Shown piece after piece: positions 35,979 to 45,139 of a stretch of 64,000 bases of DNA. A program made the translations under genes and the position numbers. Origin of the DNA: Streptomyces achromogenes (GTDB lineage: Bacteria > Actinomycetota > Actinomycetes > Streptomycetales > Streptomycetaceae); the NCBI RefSeq assembly GCF_030816715.1, contig NZ_JAUSYH010000001.1:6138001-6202000 (forward strand). The letters are read 5' to 3'. The stretch's first letter is position 1. Each line of letters begins with the position of its first letter. Below the pieces are notes generated by a model. It had not been told where the DNA came from and did no database searches. It was given only the letters and a program-made list of their open reading frames with translations.

Positions 35979-38593
35979 GGACTACCACCCACTCAGCCCT
36001 CTCGCTATTGGTCAACCGCCACGCGGTCTCCCGCACGGTCATCGACCGCCTGGAGGTCCTCCAGGCGCTCATCGACGGTCCCACCTTCGACCCGATCTTC
36101 CGGGGTGACGTGCTCCGCATCCCCGCCGAGCACCCCGCTTACGGATGGCGGTGCAAGGTCGAGGACTGCCAGAGGAGTAAGGAGGGCAACTGGGACCTCT
36201 GCCACCGCCACCAGAACCAGTGGACGGCCCTGCGCGCGGACGGCGCCACCTACACCTCGTTCCTGGACATCGCGGAACCGCTCCAGACGCGGAGCTGGTC
36301 CGACCCCAGGATCTGCCTGATCTGCCCGGAACTGCCGGCCGTCGGCCACATGGGGCTTTGCATCGTCCACGCGAAGCGGTGGACCGGCTGGGAACGCTGG
36401 ATGCGCAAGAAGGACCTGGTCCCGCACCTAGAGGATTGGCTGCCACAGCAGGGTCCGCTGCCGGGCATGGGCAGCTGTCTGGTACTCGCCTGCAGCGAAC
36501 TGGCCGACCCGCATCCGCTCCGCCTGTGTTCCCGCCACCGCACCCTCTACGGCCGCCAGGGTCGGCCGGGCGACGCGCAGGTCCCCGACCGCCGGCAGGG
36601 GTCCCCGCATGCCGGGCCAGACGGCCACGGGAAGGTCATTTACGGCGACGAGGCAGCGTTCAAACAGTGGTGCCGCACCGCTCCGGCCATCGTGCGGATG
36701 ACGGGCACTCTCTCACTGCTCGGCCTGCGACCGCTGGTGAAGGCCGAGCTCCAGTGGATCTTGTCCCACCACTCCAAAACCGTGCTTGAAGGCGCCTACT
36801 GGCCATTGCGGTTCGTTCAGACCATCGCCCAGCACTGTCGCGACCACGATGTGAGTTCGCTCATCGACCTCGAACTCGCCGGCCTCACGGATCACTGCCA
36901 GAAGATCGTCAAGGCGATGCTCTGCGAACTGCGGCTCGTCTACTTCACCCGCCAGGACACCAAACAGTCCGGATTCCTCGAAACCGACCACTACGGAATC
37001 CGCTTCCCCAACTGCAGCAGCCATTTCGACCTGACCTGCATCTCTCAGACCTGGCTCAGGGATATCCTCTGGGACTTCTTCGACGATCTGCTGCGGAACA
37101 AGCCGCCTCGCTCTCAGACCACATTCAAGGCCGTTCGTCGAGCCTGCACCGAGCTCAGCGCCTACCTGCTTGCCCAGGCACCGGCCGGCGGCAACGACCC
37201 GCACCGGCTGACGGAGCAACACATGCTGGACTTCGTCGCCGACCAGCGTCACCGAGGCCGCAACGGGCTGCCGCCCCTTGGGCTGCACAGAGATCCCGGA
37301 GGCCGAGGCCGCAAGCAGGCCCGGGCGACCCCGGAAGCGGTCGCCCGGACCTTCGTGGGTGTCCGGCGGCTGCTCAGGTTCGGCATGGACGAGGGCCTCA
37401 CCACCGCGGCCGGCGTCGACCGCCGCTTCGTCATCGCGGTCCCGGGCGGCGGGCCTTCGCGCGGCGGCAGGCGCCAGCCATTCTCCGATGAGGTCGCTCG
37501 CGCACTCGGCGCCGATGACAACCTCCAACTTCTCGATCAGCACGACGTCGAAGACCGCGGCCTACGGGACATCTGGGAGACCCTGGTCTTCACCGGACGC
37601 CGCGCGAACGAGGTGATCAAACTCCGGCTCGAGTGCGTCGGGCGGATCAACAATCTGCCCGTGCTCTGGCACGACCAGACCAAAGTCGGGAATCTCGACG
37701 AGGGAATCCGCATCCCCGAACGGCTCGTCGACCGGATCACGGTCCGTCAAGCCAAAACAATCGACCGGTTCGTCGAGCGGCACGGCCGCAAGCCCACGCC
37801 GGAAGAACGCACCCTCATCGCCCTCTTCCCCCGTCGCTCGACCAACCGGGCCGCCCTGCAGAGCGTCAGCTACGGCTTCTTCCAGACGGGCTTCTCCACC
37901 TGGGTCAACGAACTCGACATCAAAGGCGTCCCCCACCAAGCTCGTCACACCCTGGCCACCAAACTGCTTAAGGCCGGCGCGAACCTTTCCCACGTCAAGC
38001 GCTACCTCGGCCAGGTCTCCGAGGCCATGGCCGAGCACTATGCCCACATCGCCAACACTGACCCCAAGCTGAACGAGGCCCTCAACACACTCTGGGTGAC
38101 CGGGCCCGGCGCCGCAGAACCTGGTGTCGTCCTCTCGTCCGGCGAACCCATGTCCCGCGAGCAGGCCCAAGCGCTGGCCATCGACCTCACCCGACGCTCC
38201 ACCCCGGCCGAAGGCGGCTTCTGCACCTTCCAGCCCGTGGTCGACGGCAATGCCTGCCCGTGGAACATGGACTGTCACAACTGCGACAAGTTCGTCCTCT
38301 CCGGAGCCGACCTCGTCTATTGGCACCGAAAACGCGAGCAGTGGCGCATGTTGGCCGAGCGGGCCCCCACCCCGGCCACCGCGGACTACTTCCACGAGCT
38401 CTTCGAGCCAACTGCCCGCGCGATCGATGGTTTGGAGAAGGCCCTGGCCGCCGTCGGTCTTCTCGACGAGGCTCTCGAACTCGACCTCCGACGGCCCCAG
38501 GACTACTTCGGCCGAGTCTGGGCCACCGCGTTCCGTGCGCAGGAACTCGCCCGCCACGAAGACGCTGATGAAGACGGAGGAGAGGCTGCATGA
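35975..38593 (+). CDS. tnpB: Large tyrosine recombinase with zinc-knuckle repeats, TnpB-like
   Basis: An 872-residue protein. The N terminus carries three C-x2/4-C...C-x2-H clusters (about residues 60-80, 113-131 and 168-189), likely zinc knuckles for DNA binding. The recombinase domain has box I TGRRANEVIKLRLE (about 538-551), HQARHTLATKLLKAG (about 654) and a Tyr in EHYAHIAN (about 689). A C-terminal Cys cluster CPWNMDCHNCDKF (about 758-770) is typical of TnpB of the Tn554 group. The GTG start overlaps the tnpA stop (GTGA). Confidence 0.9.
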   Translation: MRTTTHSALSLLVNRHAVSRTVIDRLEVLQALIDGPTFDPIFRGDVLRIPAEHPAYGWRCKVEDCQRSKEGNWDLCHRHQNQWTALRADGATYTSFLDIAEPLQTRSWSDPRICLICPELPAVGHMGLCIVHAKRWTGWERWMRKKDLVPHLEDWLPQQGPLPGMGSCLVLACSELADPHPLRLCSRHRTLYGRQGRPGDAQVPDRRQGSPHAGPDGHGKVIYGDEAAFKQWCRTAPAIVRMTGTLSLLGLRPLVKAELQWILSHHSKTVLEGAYWPLRFVQTIAQHCRDHDVSSLIDLELAGLTDHCQKIVKAMLCELRLVYFTRQDTKQSGFLETDHYGIRFPNCSSHFDLTCISQTWLRDILWDFFDDLLRNKPPRSQTTFKAVRRACTELSAYLLAQAPAGGNDPHRLTEQHMLDFVADQRHRGRNGLPPLGLHRDPGGRGRKQARATPEAVARTFVGVRRLLRFGMDEGLTTAAGVDRRFVIAVPGGGPSRGGRRQPFSDEVARALGADDNLQLLDQHDVEDRGLRDIWETLVFTGRRANEVIKLRLECVGRINNLPVLWHDQTKVGNLDEGIRIPERLVDRITVRQAKTIDRFVERHGRKPTPEERTLIALFPRRSTNRAALQSVSYGFFQTGFSTWVNELDIKGVPHQARHTLATKLLKAGANLSHVKRYLGQVSEAMAEHYAHIANTDPKLNEALNTLWVTGPGAAEPGVVLSSGEPMSREQAQALAIDLTRRSTPAEGGFCTFQPVVDGNACPWNMDCHNCDKFVLSGADLVYWHRKREQWRMLAERAPTPATADYFHELFEPTARAIDGLEKALAAVGLLDEALELDLRRPQDYFGRVWATAFRAQELARHEDADEDGGEAA

Positions 38594-39159
38594 GGCCCTC
38601 TAACACCGCGGCCGCCATCGCAGCTCGCCGCACGCAGACCAAGGACAAGCTGGACCGTGTCGCCACGGCCATCGGCCAGCTCCGCCGCGACCGCAGTCGG
38701 CTGACCGTCCGCGGCATCGCTCAACGCGCCGACGTGTCCGCCACGTTCCTCTACGAGAACGCGGACGCTCGCGCACTCGTCCAGAACGCTGTCACCGACA
38801 GCCGCAGCCGCCGCGACGCCGCCGGCCAGGCCGAACACGACCGTATTGAAGCAACGTGGCGCGAGCGGGCCATGAACGCTGAAGCCGAACTCACCAGAAC
38901 CCAGAAAGAAGTCCTGGTCCAGCGGCAACGGATCGGCGAGCTCATGGGACAGATCCGCGGCTTCGACCGGATGGTCCCCGGCGAGTCAGTCCAGCACCTA
39001 ATCAGCGAGAATACGACCCTCAAGCACCTAGTGCAGAAGCTGACCCAAGAGCATCGCAAACTCCAGGAACGACTCGAAGGAGCACGCTCCAACCTTCGAT
39101 TCTCGGACAAGCGCATCGCCGCTCTCGAAGCCCAACTTCTCGAGAGGAAGCAGCCATGA
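38590..39159 (+). CDS. tnpC: DUF6262 family protein, TnpC-like
   Basis: A 189-residue protein. The N-terminal half resembles a TetR-like helix-turn-helix (LTVRGIAQRADVSATFLYENADARALV), the C-terminal half is a Glu/Arg-rich coiled coil (ENTTLKHLVQKLTQEHRKLQ). In Tn554, TnpC is an accessory protein affecting transposition efficiency and orientation. Its ATG overlaps the tnpB stop (ATGA), so the three genes are one coupled operon. Confidence 0.85.
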   Translation: MRPSNTAAAIAARRTQTKDKLDRVATAIGQLRRDRSRLTVRGIAQRADVSATFLYENADARALVQNAVTDSRSRRDAAGQAEHDRIEATWRERAMNAEAELTRTQKEVLVQRQRIGELMGQIRGFDRMVPGESVQHLISENTTLKHLVQKLTQEHRKLQERLEGARSNLRFSDKRIAALEAQLLERKQP

Positions 39160-39198
39160 ACACCAGCATTCACAAGAGCATCCAGGCGTCAGCTCATA

Positions 39199-39267
39199 TC
39201 GGTGGCCCATCACCGGCGTCCGCTTCATGCCGCCGACGCCGGAGCAAGACGCGAGACGCCCGGGTGC
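39199..39267 (+). repeat. Direct repeat copy 1 (about 70 bp)
   Basis: Begins TCGGTGGCCCATCACCGGCG and ends CGAGACGCCCGGGTGC. Differs from copy 2 at 39449 by a few substitutions and by lacking a 6-base TAGGAG stretch. Confidence 0.85.
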
Positions 39268-39448
39268 ATTGGTCAGGGTGTGGATCGCGGGACGGTGTCG
39301 GCGGCCGTCGCGCTCCAGACAGCCTGAGGTCTTTACCTCAACTTCCCTGCTCTTCGGCCCTGTTCGAGAGTTCTCCACCCGATTGGACGTAATCCGTCGC
39401 GATGGATCGCTCCTGCATCAACGTCCGTGGCAGATTCTGTGGCGCACG

Positions 39449-39523
39449 TCGGTGGCCCATCACCGGCGTCCGCCTCATGCCGCCGACGGCGGAGTAGGAG
39501 CAAGCCGCGAGACGCCCGGGTGC
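39449..39523 (+). repeat. Direct repeat copy 2 (about 75 bp)
   Basis: Second copy of the 39199 repeat, 250 bases downstream. It contains the perfect palindrome CCGCCGACGGCGG. A shorter relative, ACCCATCACGGGTGTC, lies at 39597-39612. Confidence 0.85.
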
Positions 39524-39720
39524 CACACGAAGCACTGTTCGGGCTGATCCTCTTCGGACGTTGGCAGTTGGACCGTACGGGGCGGGGACCGCCGAGACCC
39601 ATCACGGGTGTCGGCCTACACCTCGCTGGCACGAGGCTTCGGCGCTCGGGCGCGTGTCACGCTCCCGAGGTGCGGGAACGTGTGCATTCGCCCGGCACGC
39701 CCGGGTGGAAGGAAGACACC

Positions 39721-42246
39721 ATGGTCGCCAAACGACCTGACGGCATCTACCCGTACATCGGCACCGACACCTGGGCTCAGCGTCTGGCGGACGCTATCGA
39801 GAACACGTGCGAGGACCAGGACGTCGTACCGCCTCCCCGTCAGGCGATCGTCGAGGGTCTCGCCTCTGCTCTCCCGGACACCGAGATCAAGAACCTCGTG
39901 GCGTCGCCGCGCGGCAGGAAGGTGCTCAAGCCCACCGCCTACCGGGTAGTGCAGGCCGGCACCGACAAGGTTCTCCTGCTGATGTGCGACGTGCATGGCG
40001 CCGCGGTGGCCCCGTGGGATCTCAATGACCGTACCGTCGGCTGCTGGACGCCGCCGAGCCCGGAGGCCACTCAGCGCGTCAAGGAACTCGTCGCCGCCGA
40101 GATCACGCTGCGGGAAGCTGAGAAGGCTGCGAAGAGCGCCGAGAAGGAGCGGGAGGCCCGTCGGCGCGCGCCCGGCGATGAGACGTACTCTGCTGAAGCT
40201 CTCGCGGCAGCCACGCAGAAGCAGCTGGACGCCGTCCGGCGCGTCAAGGATCTCGCAAAGGAGCGGCAGGCCCTTCTTGCCGCTCTGGGCAACCGGCGGC
40301 CGCGGCCGGTGGTCCGTTCGGCGGAAGAGGGCGGTGAGCCGAAGGCGGCGCTCACGCTCGCCGAGCAGCCGTACGAGGTGGCCGTTCACGTGCAGCGGTA
40401 CGCCGCCGACAGCCTGCAGCGCGCCGGGAAGACCCGCGGCTACGACCTGGTCGAGTCCCTCGTGGATGCCGGCCAGCTCTCCAAGGGCATGAACGTCCTT
40501 CAGCAGTGGCAGATCATCAATCCTGACGGGACGGTGTCCCGGATTTGGCGCATGGCCGCTGTGACCGGCAACAACAGGGCACTCGCGCGCCTCGACATCT
40601 TCGGTGTACGCCCGGAGCACCTGGTCACGGGGGTGCCTCAGTCCCTCCTGTCTCTGCCGAAGGAGAAGAGTGACCCCGCGCTGCGGCTGCTCAGTCTGCG
40701 GGAGGTCCTGAACCGGATCTCCACCCGGCTCAACGAGGCCGGCGCCAAGCCGGAGACGAGTCCGGAGGACTCCTCGGTCCGGGCAGGGAAGATCGCCACG
40801 GTGTCCACGGAGATCGTCATCGGCTGCAACAAGCCCGCGGAGCTGGAACATGTCCTGCGGGCGCTGAACGTCAACGATCACCTGCGCGGCATCCAGCCCT
40901 ACGACGAGGATGCCCGCCTGGTCGCCCTGTTCGCGACGCTTGTCGACTCCTACGCCAAGCAGTCACTCCTCACGGCCGCACTCGCTGAGGCGTTCCCCAG
41001 TGCGCGGGGGGCGGATCTCCTTGATCTGCTGGGAGTGCGCGATGCTCTGACCGCCAACGGCCCACTCGACCCGCTGGAGCCGCTCGTCCCCGCGGGTGAC
41101 GAGGCTTCTCCGGTCGTCCTGCGCGATATCGCCGTGCGGGCCATCACCGCGCTCGTGTTCCCGGAGATTCCCCCGGATGCCGGGCAAGGGACGGGCAAGC
41201 GCACCATTCGCGACACGGGGCGGTTCTGGCCGGTCGTGAAGGGAACGCTCCAGGAGTCGGCGTGGAGCCAGGTCACCGCGAAGACTGCCGGTGCCCGCAC
41301 GCGTCTGTGGTCGGCAGCGGTCGCCCAGCTGTTCCTGCACCGCGGCAACATCCTTTCCGCGCTGGGCCTGTTCGGTGTTGCGGAGACCAAGGAGGGATCC
41401 GGACAGGACCCCAGGTCTCTCAAGGAACTGCTCCTGGGAGCGGAGGCCGGCGATACGACAGCATGGGCCGCTCTGGTCCAGCGGATGGCGCCGGCGCTCA
41501 TGCACGCCCCGGAGCCTTTCATCACGCCCGGCCAGGGAAGCGAAGCCGGTGAGAGCCGCAAGGGGGTACGCCGGACCCCCAGCAGCTCCCTGGCTTCCCT
41601 GACGCTGGCGTACAGCTCGAAGAGCCCGGCTATCAGCCGGGCCCTCCTCCTCACATTCGCAAAGTCCGTCTTGGAGCACCCGGACGCCACACAGCCCCCC
41701 GTCGCAGAAGATGGCGGCCGTCTGGCCTGTTACGGCGAGCGCCACCGGGACGAAGAGGAGCAGACCGCGATCACCGCCGGGATGGTGATCGTCCCGGACA
41801 CCGGAGGCCGGCCGACCGCGTACGTCGCTGACAAGGAGTGGTTCGACGAGACGTTCCCGGTGGAACTCGGCCGTCCGGTACACAATCCCGCTGGGAGCAG
41901 CGGTGCGGGCACCGGTATGCCGGTCCCGGAGAGCGATTCGGTCAGCAACACCACATCTCACGGAGAGGCGCCGCCCGACCCTCGCGAGCGGCTGAGCACC
42001 TTGCGTCGGGAGCTGCCTGCCCGTGTCGAGCTGGTAGGGGGCAGCTACCAGCGTGCGGTCGACTCCGCCCACACCCTGATGACGGACTTCGAGGAAGCAC
42101 GCCGACTGCGCGCCCAGCTCGATGAGGAAGCACTGCCGGCTGAGCAGCGGATTGAGTGGATGGAGAAGCTGACGAAGGCCCGGGAGGCCGCACAGGCCAG
42201 CGTGACCACGCTCGGGCAGGTGGAGGCACTGATCCTGCAGATCTGA
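39721..42246 (+). CDS. Unknown 841-residue protein of the island
   Basis: I do not recognise this family. The ATG at 39721 has GGAAGGAAG upstream. Residues about 120-200 are Glu/Lys-rich and helical. Residues about 215-310 contain YEVAVHVQRYAADSLQRAG, then GYDLVESLVDAGQLSKGMN and WRMAAVTGNNRALARLDIFG; the last is loosely like the GxxR box of ParB/DndB-type domains, which is a weak hint. The remainder is helical, with a coiled-coil C terminus. There are no membrane segments. A terminator at 42263 ends it, and the PIN-domain gene follows in the same direction 413 bases later. A defence role is inferred from location only. Confidence 0.7.
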   Translation: MVAKRPDGIYPYIGTDTWAQRLADAIENTCEDQDVVPPPRQAIVEGLASALPDTEIKNLVASPRGRKVLKPTAYRVVQAGTDKVLLLMCDVHGAAVAPWDLNDRTVGCWTPPSPEATQRVKELVAAEITLREAEKAAKSAEKEREARRRAPGDETYSAEALAAATQKQLDAVRRVKDLAKERQALLAALGNRRPRPVVRSAEEGGEPKAALTLAEQPYEVAVHVQRYAADSLQRAGKTRGYDLVESLVDAGQLSKGMNVLQQWQIINPDGTVSRIWRMAAVTGNNRALARLDIFGVRPEHLVTGVPQSLLSLPKEKSDPALRLLSLREVLNRISTRLNEAGAKPETSPEDSSVRAGKIATVSTEIVIGCNKPAELEHVLRALNVNDHLRGIQPYDEDARLVALFATLVDSYAKQSLLTAALAEAFPSARGADLLDLLGVRDALTANGPLDPLEPLVPAGDEASPVVLRDIAVRAITALVFPEIPPDAGQGTGKRTIRDTGRFWPVVKGTLQESAWSQVTAKTAGARTRLWSAAVAQLFLHRGNILSALGLFGVAETKEGSGQDPRSLKELLLGAEAGDTTAWAALVQRMAPALMHAPEPFITPGQGSEAGESRKGVRRTPSSSLASLTLAYSSKSPAISRALLLTFAKSVLEHPDATQPPVAEDGGRLACYGERHRDEEEQTAITAGMVIVPDTGGRPTAYVADKEWFDETFPVELGRPVHNPAGSSGAGTGMPVPESDSVSNTTSHGEAPPDPRERLSTLRRELPARVELVGGSYQRAVDSAHTLMTDFEEARRLRAQLDEEALPAEQRIEWMEKLTKAREAAQASVTTLGQVEALILQI

Positions 42247-42659
42247 CCAGTCATGTGCACTAGGACGGGTCCTCCAGAACAGCTGAGGGCCCGTTCCTCT
42301 TCCCCCGTCATCTTTTTCGCGGTCCTGCGCCGGCCTCCGGGCCCGGCATGACTGTTGCCCCCTGTTGAAGGCATAACGCACTGAGCAGGAGTGGGAGCCA
42401 CTGCAGTGCCAGTTTGTGGGGCGGGCCGCCGCCCGGCGACGCCACCCTCACCGGATGACGCCACACCATGAGCACCGCAGAAGGGCGCTGAGGGACCGAG
42501 GTGGCGATACACCGGCCGCGCACCGCAGACGTTCCGCCAATGGTGCGCCCGTGGGCGTTCGCCGCCGGTACGGCTGATTGATCTGTTCAACTCGGCTGCG
42601 AGCAGCAGGGGCCGGGTGCTACTCGTTGCTCGACACATCGCGAGAACTAAGGCCACGGC
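42247..42659. other. Intergenic region between the 841-residue gene and the PIN gene
   Basis: 413 bases. A terminator occupies 42263-42295. The rest has no credible gene. It presumably contains the PIN gene promoter, but no boxes stand out. Confidence 0.4.
42263..42295 (+). terminator. Terminator after the 841-residue gene
   Basis: GGACGGGTCCTC pairs with GAGGGCCCGTTCC (one bulge), followed by TCTTCCCCC, 16 bases after the stop codon. Confidence 0.7.
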
Positions 42660-43880
42660 ATGATCATTCTGGACAGTTGCGTCATACGCAGCGTGAAGCT
42701 AGACAGCAGCGAGGCGGACGTGCTCCGCGCCATCGTGCGAACGAAGACCGAGCGCGTCGGCGCGCCGTGGATGGCCATCGAGGAACTCGCGGCCCACAAG
42801 GCCCTGGAGTACCTCGAGGCTCACAAGGTCGCGGCGAAGGCCCTCGAAACGTTGGAAGGCAAGAGCTACCAGACGGAGCCGAAGCTCGACGGCCCGGATG
42901 CGGAGGCTGTGCGAGAGAAGTGGCGCAAGGAGTACGCCAGTTTCCTCGAGATGCTCCCGACGAGCGACAGCGCCATCCGAGAAGGCATGTACCGGGAGGC
43001 CAACATTTTGCCGCCTGCTGGCACGAAGCAGGCCGGCGGCAACAAGAGGGTGAAGGTCGGCGCCCGGGACGTCGCCATTTGGCTCACGGCCATCGAGTAC
43101 GCCCGGGCGAACCTGGACGAGACGGTCTACTTCGTCAGTAACGACCGGGACTTCCCCACGCGGCATGGCGGCTATCCCTCGCCCATGGATAGCGACGTCG
43201 CGGGGCTAGGCGACCGATTCGTGCACCTGACGAACCTCGACGATCTGCTGGAGACCGTCGCCCCCCAGGTCGACGTCGACGCGGCGGACGTGCACGGCCT
43301 CCTCGGGCTGCACACCGAGTACGTCACCGAGCGCGCTCGGGGTACCTGGAAGTCCAGCAGAGCCGTCACACCCTTCGACATCCGAACCCAGGAAGGCGAG
43401 GTGTTGTCGGCCAAGAGGTGGGTGTTCCCGGACAACGTTGAGGCGGAGCTCTTCGACGTCAGCGACATAAAGGCCTACCGGCTCGGTACGAACAGCTGGG
43501 TCGTGGCGACAGCTCGCTGGCAATTCGCCGGCCTGGCAGTTGCACCGGGCACGGTAGAGATGGGCGCGTGTGTCTGGGAGACCCGCATCCTCTTCCCTGC
43601 GCGGTCCGGAGACGAGCGCGCTCCACGGATTATCAAGGCCTACCGGGCGGTACCCGTCGAGGACGCGTCGGTCGTCGACTGGTCAAAACTGGTGAACTGG
43701 GATGTCCCGCAACGCGTCCTCAAGATCGCGGAGGCGGAAGGGCGCAAGCCGACCCTCGTCGAGATACTGACGAGCTTGGTCATGGCGCTCCAACCGCCAA
43801 AGCCGAACGATGAGGTGGGTATGGACCTAGTGTCGTACCAGCACTACCAGCAGGACGATGAGTCGTTCGACGGGGAGTGA
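42660..43880 (+). CDS. PIN-domain protein with C-terminal extension
   Basis: A 406-residue protein. The N-terminal 200 residues read as a PIN-like RNase fold: MIILDSCVIRSVKLD with the first Asp, a helical insert with E residues (EELAAHKALEYL), GARDVAIWLTAIEYA with the third-strand Asp and VYFVSNDRDFP with the final acidic pair. The C-terminal 200 residues are unfamiliar and contain WEVRSSR-like and SYQHYQQDDESF stretches. PIN proteins cleave RNA and serve as toxins or defence effectors. No antitoxin-like ORF is adjacent; the length argues against a simple VapC toxin. Confidence 0.72.
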   Translation: MIILDSCVIRSVKLDSSEADVLRAIVRTKTERVGAPWMAIEELAAHKALEYLEAHKVAAKALETLEGKSYQTEPKLDGPDAEAVREKWRKEYASFLEMLPTSDSAIREGMYREANILPPAGTKQAGGNKRVKVGARDVAIWLTAIEYARANLDETVYFVSNDRDFPTRHGGYPSPMDSDVAGLGDRFVHLTNLDDLLETVAPQVDVDAADVHGLLGLHTEYVTERARGTWKSSRAVTPFDIRTQEGEVLSAKRWVFPDNVEAELFDVSDIKAYRLGTNSWVVATARWQFAGLAVAPGTVEMGACVWETRILFPARSGDERAPRIIKAYRAVPVEDASVVDWSKLVNWDVPQRVLKIAEAEGRKPTLVEILTSLVMALQPPKPNDEVGMDLVSYQHYQQDDESFDGE

Positions 43881-43959
43881 GATGGGGCTCGGCCCGTGCC
43901 AGCGACCGGCCGCGCGCTACTAGCGCGAAACCTGCCAGTACCTCCTTCGCCGCCGATCT

Positions 43960-44136
43960 CGCGCCGTTGTCGACGATGTAGCGGATGCCGTCGACGATCT
44001 CCCGCCGGGGCCACTTCTCCGGATGACCGCCGGTCTCGGTCTGGCAGGCGAGGATGGGCAGCAGGGGCTCCAGAAGGGCCCATTCGGCGACGGAGGTGTC
44101 GGACGGGTAGCGACGGCGACGGGAGGCAGCGGGCAT
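43960..44136 (-). pseudogene. IS5-family transposase N-terminal remnant
   Basis: The frame from the ATG at 44136 reads RRRYPSDTSVAEWALLEPLL, then GGHPEKWPRREIVDGIRYIVDNGA, the N-terminal DUF4096 part of IS5/IS427-type transposases. Similarity stops abruptly at about 43960, where WR-MPADFPPW would be expected. The DDE domain is missing, so it is a relic. Confidence 0.75.
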
Positions 44137-44171
44137 GGCGGGATCGGCAGCGGTGATCGGCAGGACGGGGA

Positions 44172-44585
44172 CTATTTGGAGAGCTGCGCGAGGGTGGCGC
44201 GCACGCCGGTGAGCCGGGCGGTGGCGAGCTGAGCCCCTTCGTCGTCGGGGCAGCGGACCAGGTGCGGATCGAGCGTGCCCGTGATCACCCGGGTAAGGCG
44301 GCCAAGGATCTGCCGCAACTGGCGCTTGTCGTACTCGATCCAGTCCGCCGGGTCGTCGGAGAACATGAAACCGTCCCGTCGTGTCCATGCGATCGGCGTC
44401 AGGTTCTCCGCGGCGACGACGTCGCGCACGTGTTGGATCCCGCGGCCGACCTGTGAGCGGGTCAGGCGGGTGGCGGCCATGAGTTGATAGGTGTGCAGGC
44501 CGGCGGGGCATGTCCCCATCAGGGCGACGCGGACGAGGCCGCCGTAGTGCTCGGCCAGGGGCCGGGCCTCCCGGCGTCGCGGCAT
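44172..44585 (-). CDS. RacP protein
   Basis: A 137-residue protein with a predicted winged helix (LMAATRLTRSQVGRGIQHVRDVVA) and DDPADWIEYDKRQLRQILGRL. Streptomycete proteins like this are annotated RacP and often sit next to DUF6192 genes on plasmids and islands. The function is not established. It lies downstream of a broken DUF6192 gene and upstream of an IS5 remnant, so it may be a survivor in a decaying segment. Confidence 0.65.
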   Translation of the reverse strand: MPRRREARPLAEHYGGLVRVALMGTCPAGLHTYQLMAATRLTRSQVGRGIQHVRDVVAAENLTPIAWTRRDGFMFSDDPADWIEYDKRQLRQILGRLTRVITGTLDPHLVRCPDDEGAQLATARLTGVRATLAQLSK

Positions 44586-44588
44586 GGC

Positions 44589-45139
44589 CTACTCGCCTTT
44601 GAGCAGCTGGACCAGCTGCTCGTCCAGGGTGAACCCGCCGTTGTCGACGGCTCTTCGAGCCAGTCCGCCGCGGCGCGGACCCGGCCGATCTGCCGCCTGA
44701 CGGTCTCGCGCTCGTCCTCGGTGAACTCCTGCCCGCGCAGCGGTGGGACCAGGCGACCGAGGGTGGCCACGAAGCCGTGGCAGGAGCCGACCAGGTCGAG
44801 GTATTCGATGGTGTGCTCGATGGCTCGGACAGCCGGGGTGCGTTCCCAGATTCGGTCACGGGTCTCGTTGGAGTTGTCGAACTGGGCGCGGTTGACGAGC
44901 ATCCGGGTGGTGTCGTCCCACATCGTCTTCCGGGCAACGGCCGGGCGGCGCAGCAGGTCGGTGGTTATTTGTTGGGCGACGGTGTCGTCCCTGGTCAGCT
45001 CCGTGACGACCCGGACCTTTTCGGCTGGGGTGACGTGCTCGGTGACCGCCGGCCGCTTCAGCAGGTCTGTGGCGACCTGTGCGGCGACCTCGTCGTCCCG
45101 GGTCAGGCGGCCACGGACGGAGACCGCTCGTCTCGAAGG
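44589..45139 (-). pseudogene. DUF6192 family gene, truncated and frameshifted
   Basis: One leftward frame gives LTRDDEVAAQVATDLLKRPAV, LTRDDTVAQQI, then MWDDTTRMLVNRAQFDNSN and GRVRAAADWLEE, the repeated DUF6192 pattern. The 5' end is closed by an in-frame TGA at 45140-45142 with no start. Near 44650-44655 a base change shifts the frame: the C-terminal VDNGGFTLDEQLVQLLKGE continues in another frame to the stop at 44589. Both ends are therefore defective. Confidence 0.7.

Larger units (their letters stand above)
39160..39720. other. Region with direct repeats between the recombinase operon and cargo
   Basis: 561 bases with no convincing gene; an ATG at 39156 overlapping the tnpC stop opens a 78-codon frame of Ser/Arg-rich sequence I do not trust. 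Two copies of a 70-bp repeat (39199 and 39449) and a 16-bp partial third copy (39597) share CCCATCACnGGnGTC. Copy 2 contains the palindrome CCGCCGACGGCGG. The region may be a regulatory RNA, a recombination scar or a promoter for the 841-residue protein. Confidence 0.5.

Noticed and set aside
39199..39523. Direct repeats as a CRISPR array
   Set aside because: Only two full copies, 70 bp or more, unequal and with a 180-bp gap; no cas genes anywhere.
42660..43880. PIN gene as a VapBC toxin
   Set aside because: The protein is three times the usual toxin length and no small antitoxin ORF precedes it.
43780..44937. Leftward 385-codon open frame through the decayed region
   Set aside because: Only the piece from 44136 to about 43960 has meaning (IS5 remnant); the rest is RacP and DUF6192 sequence read out of frame.
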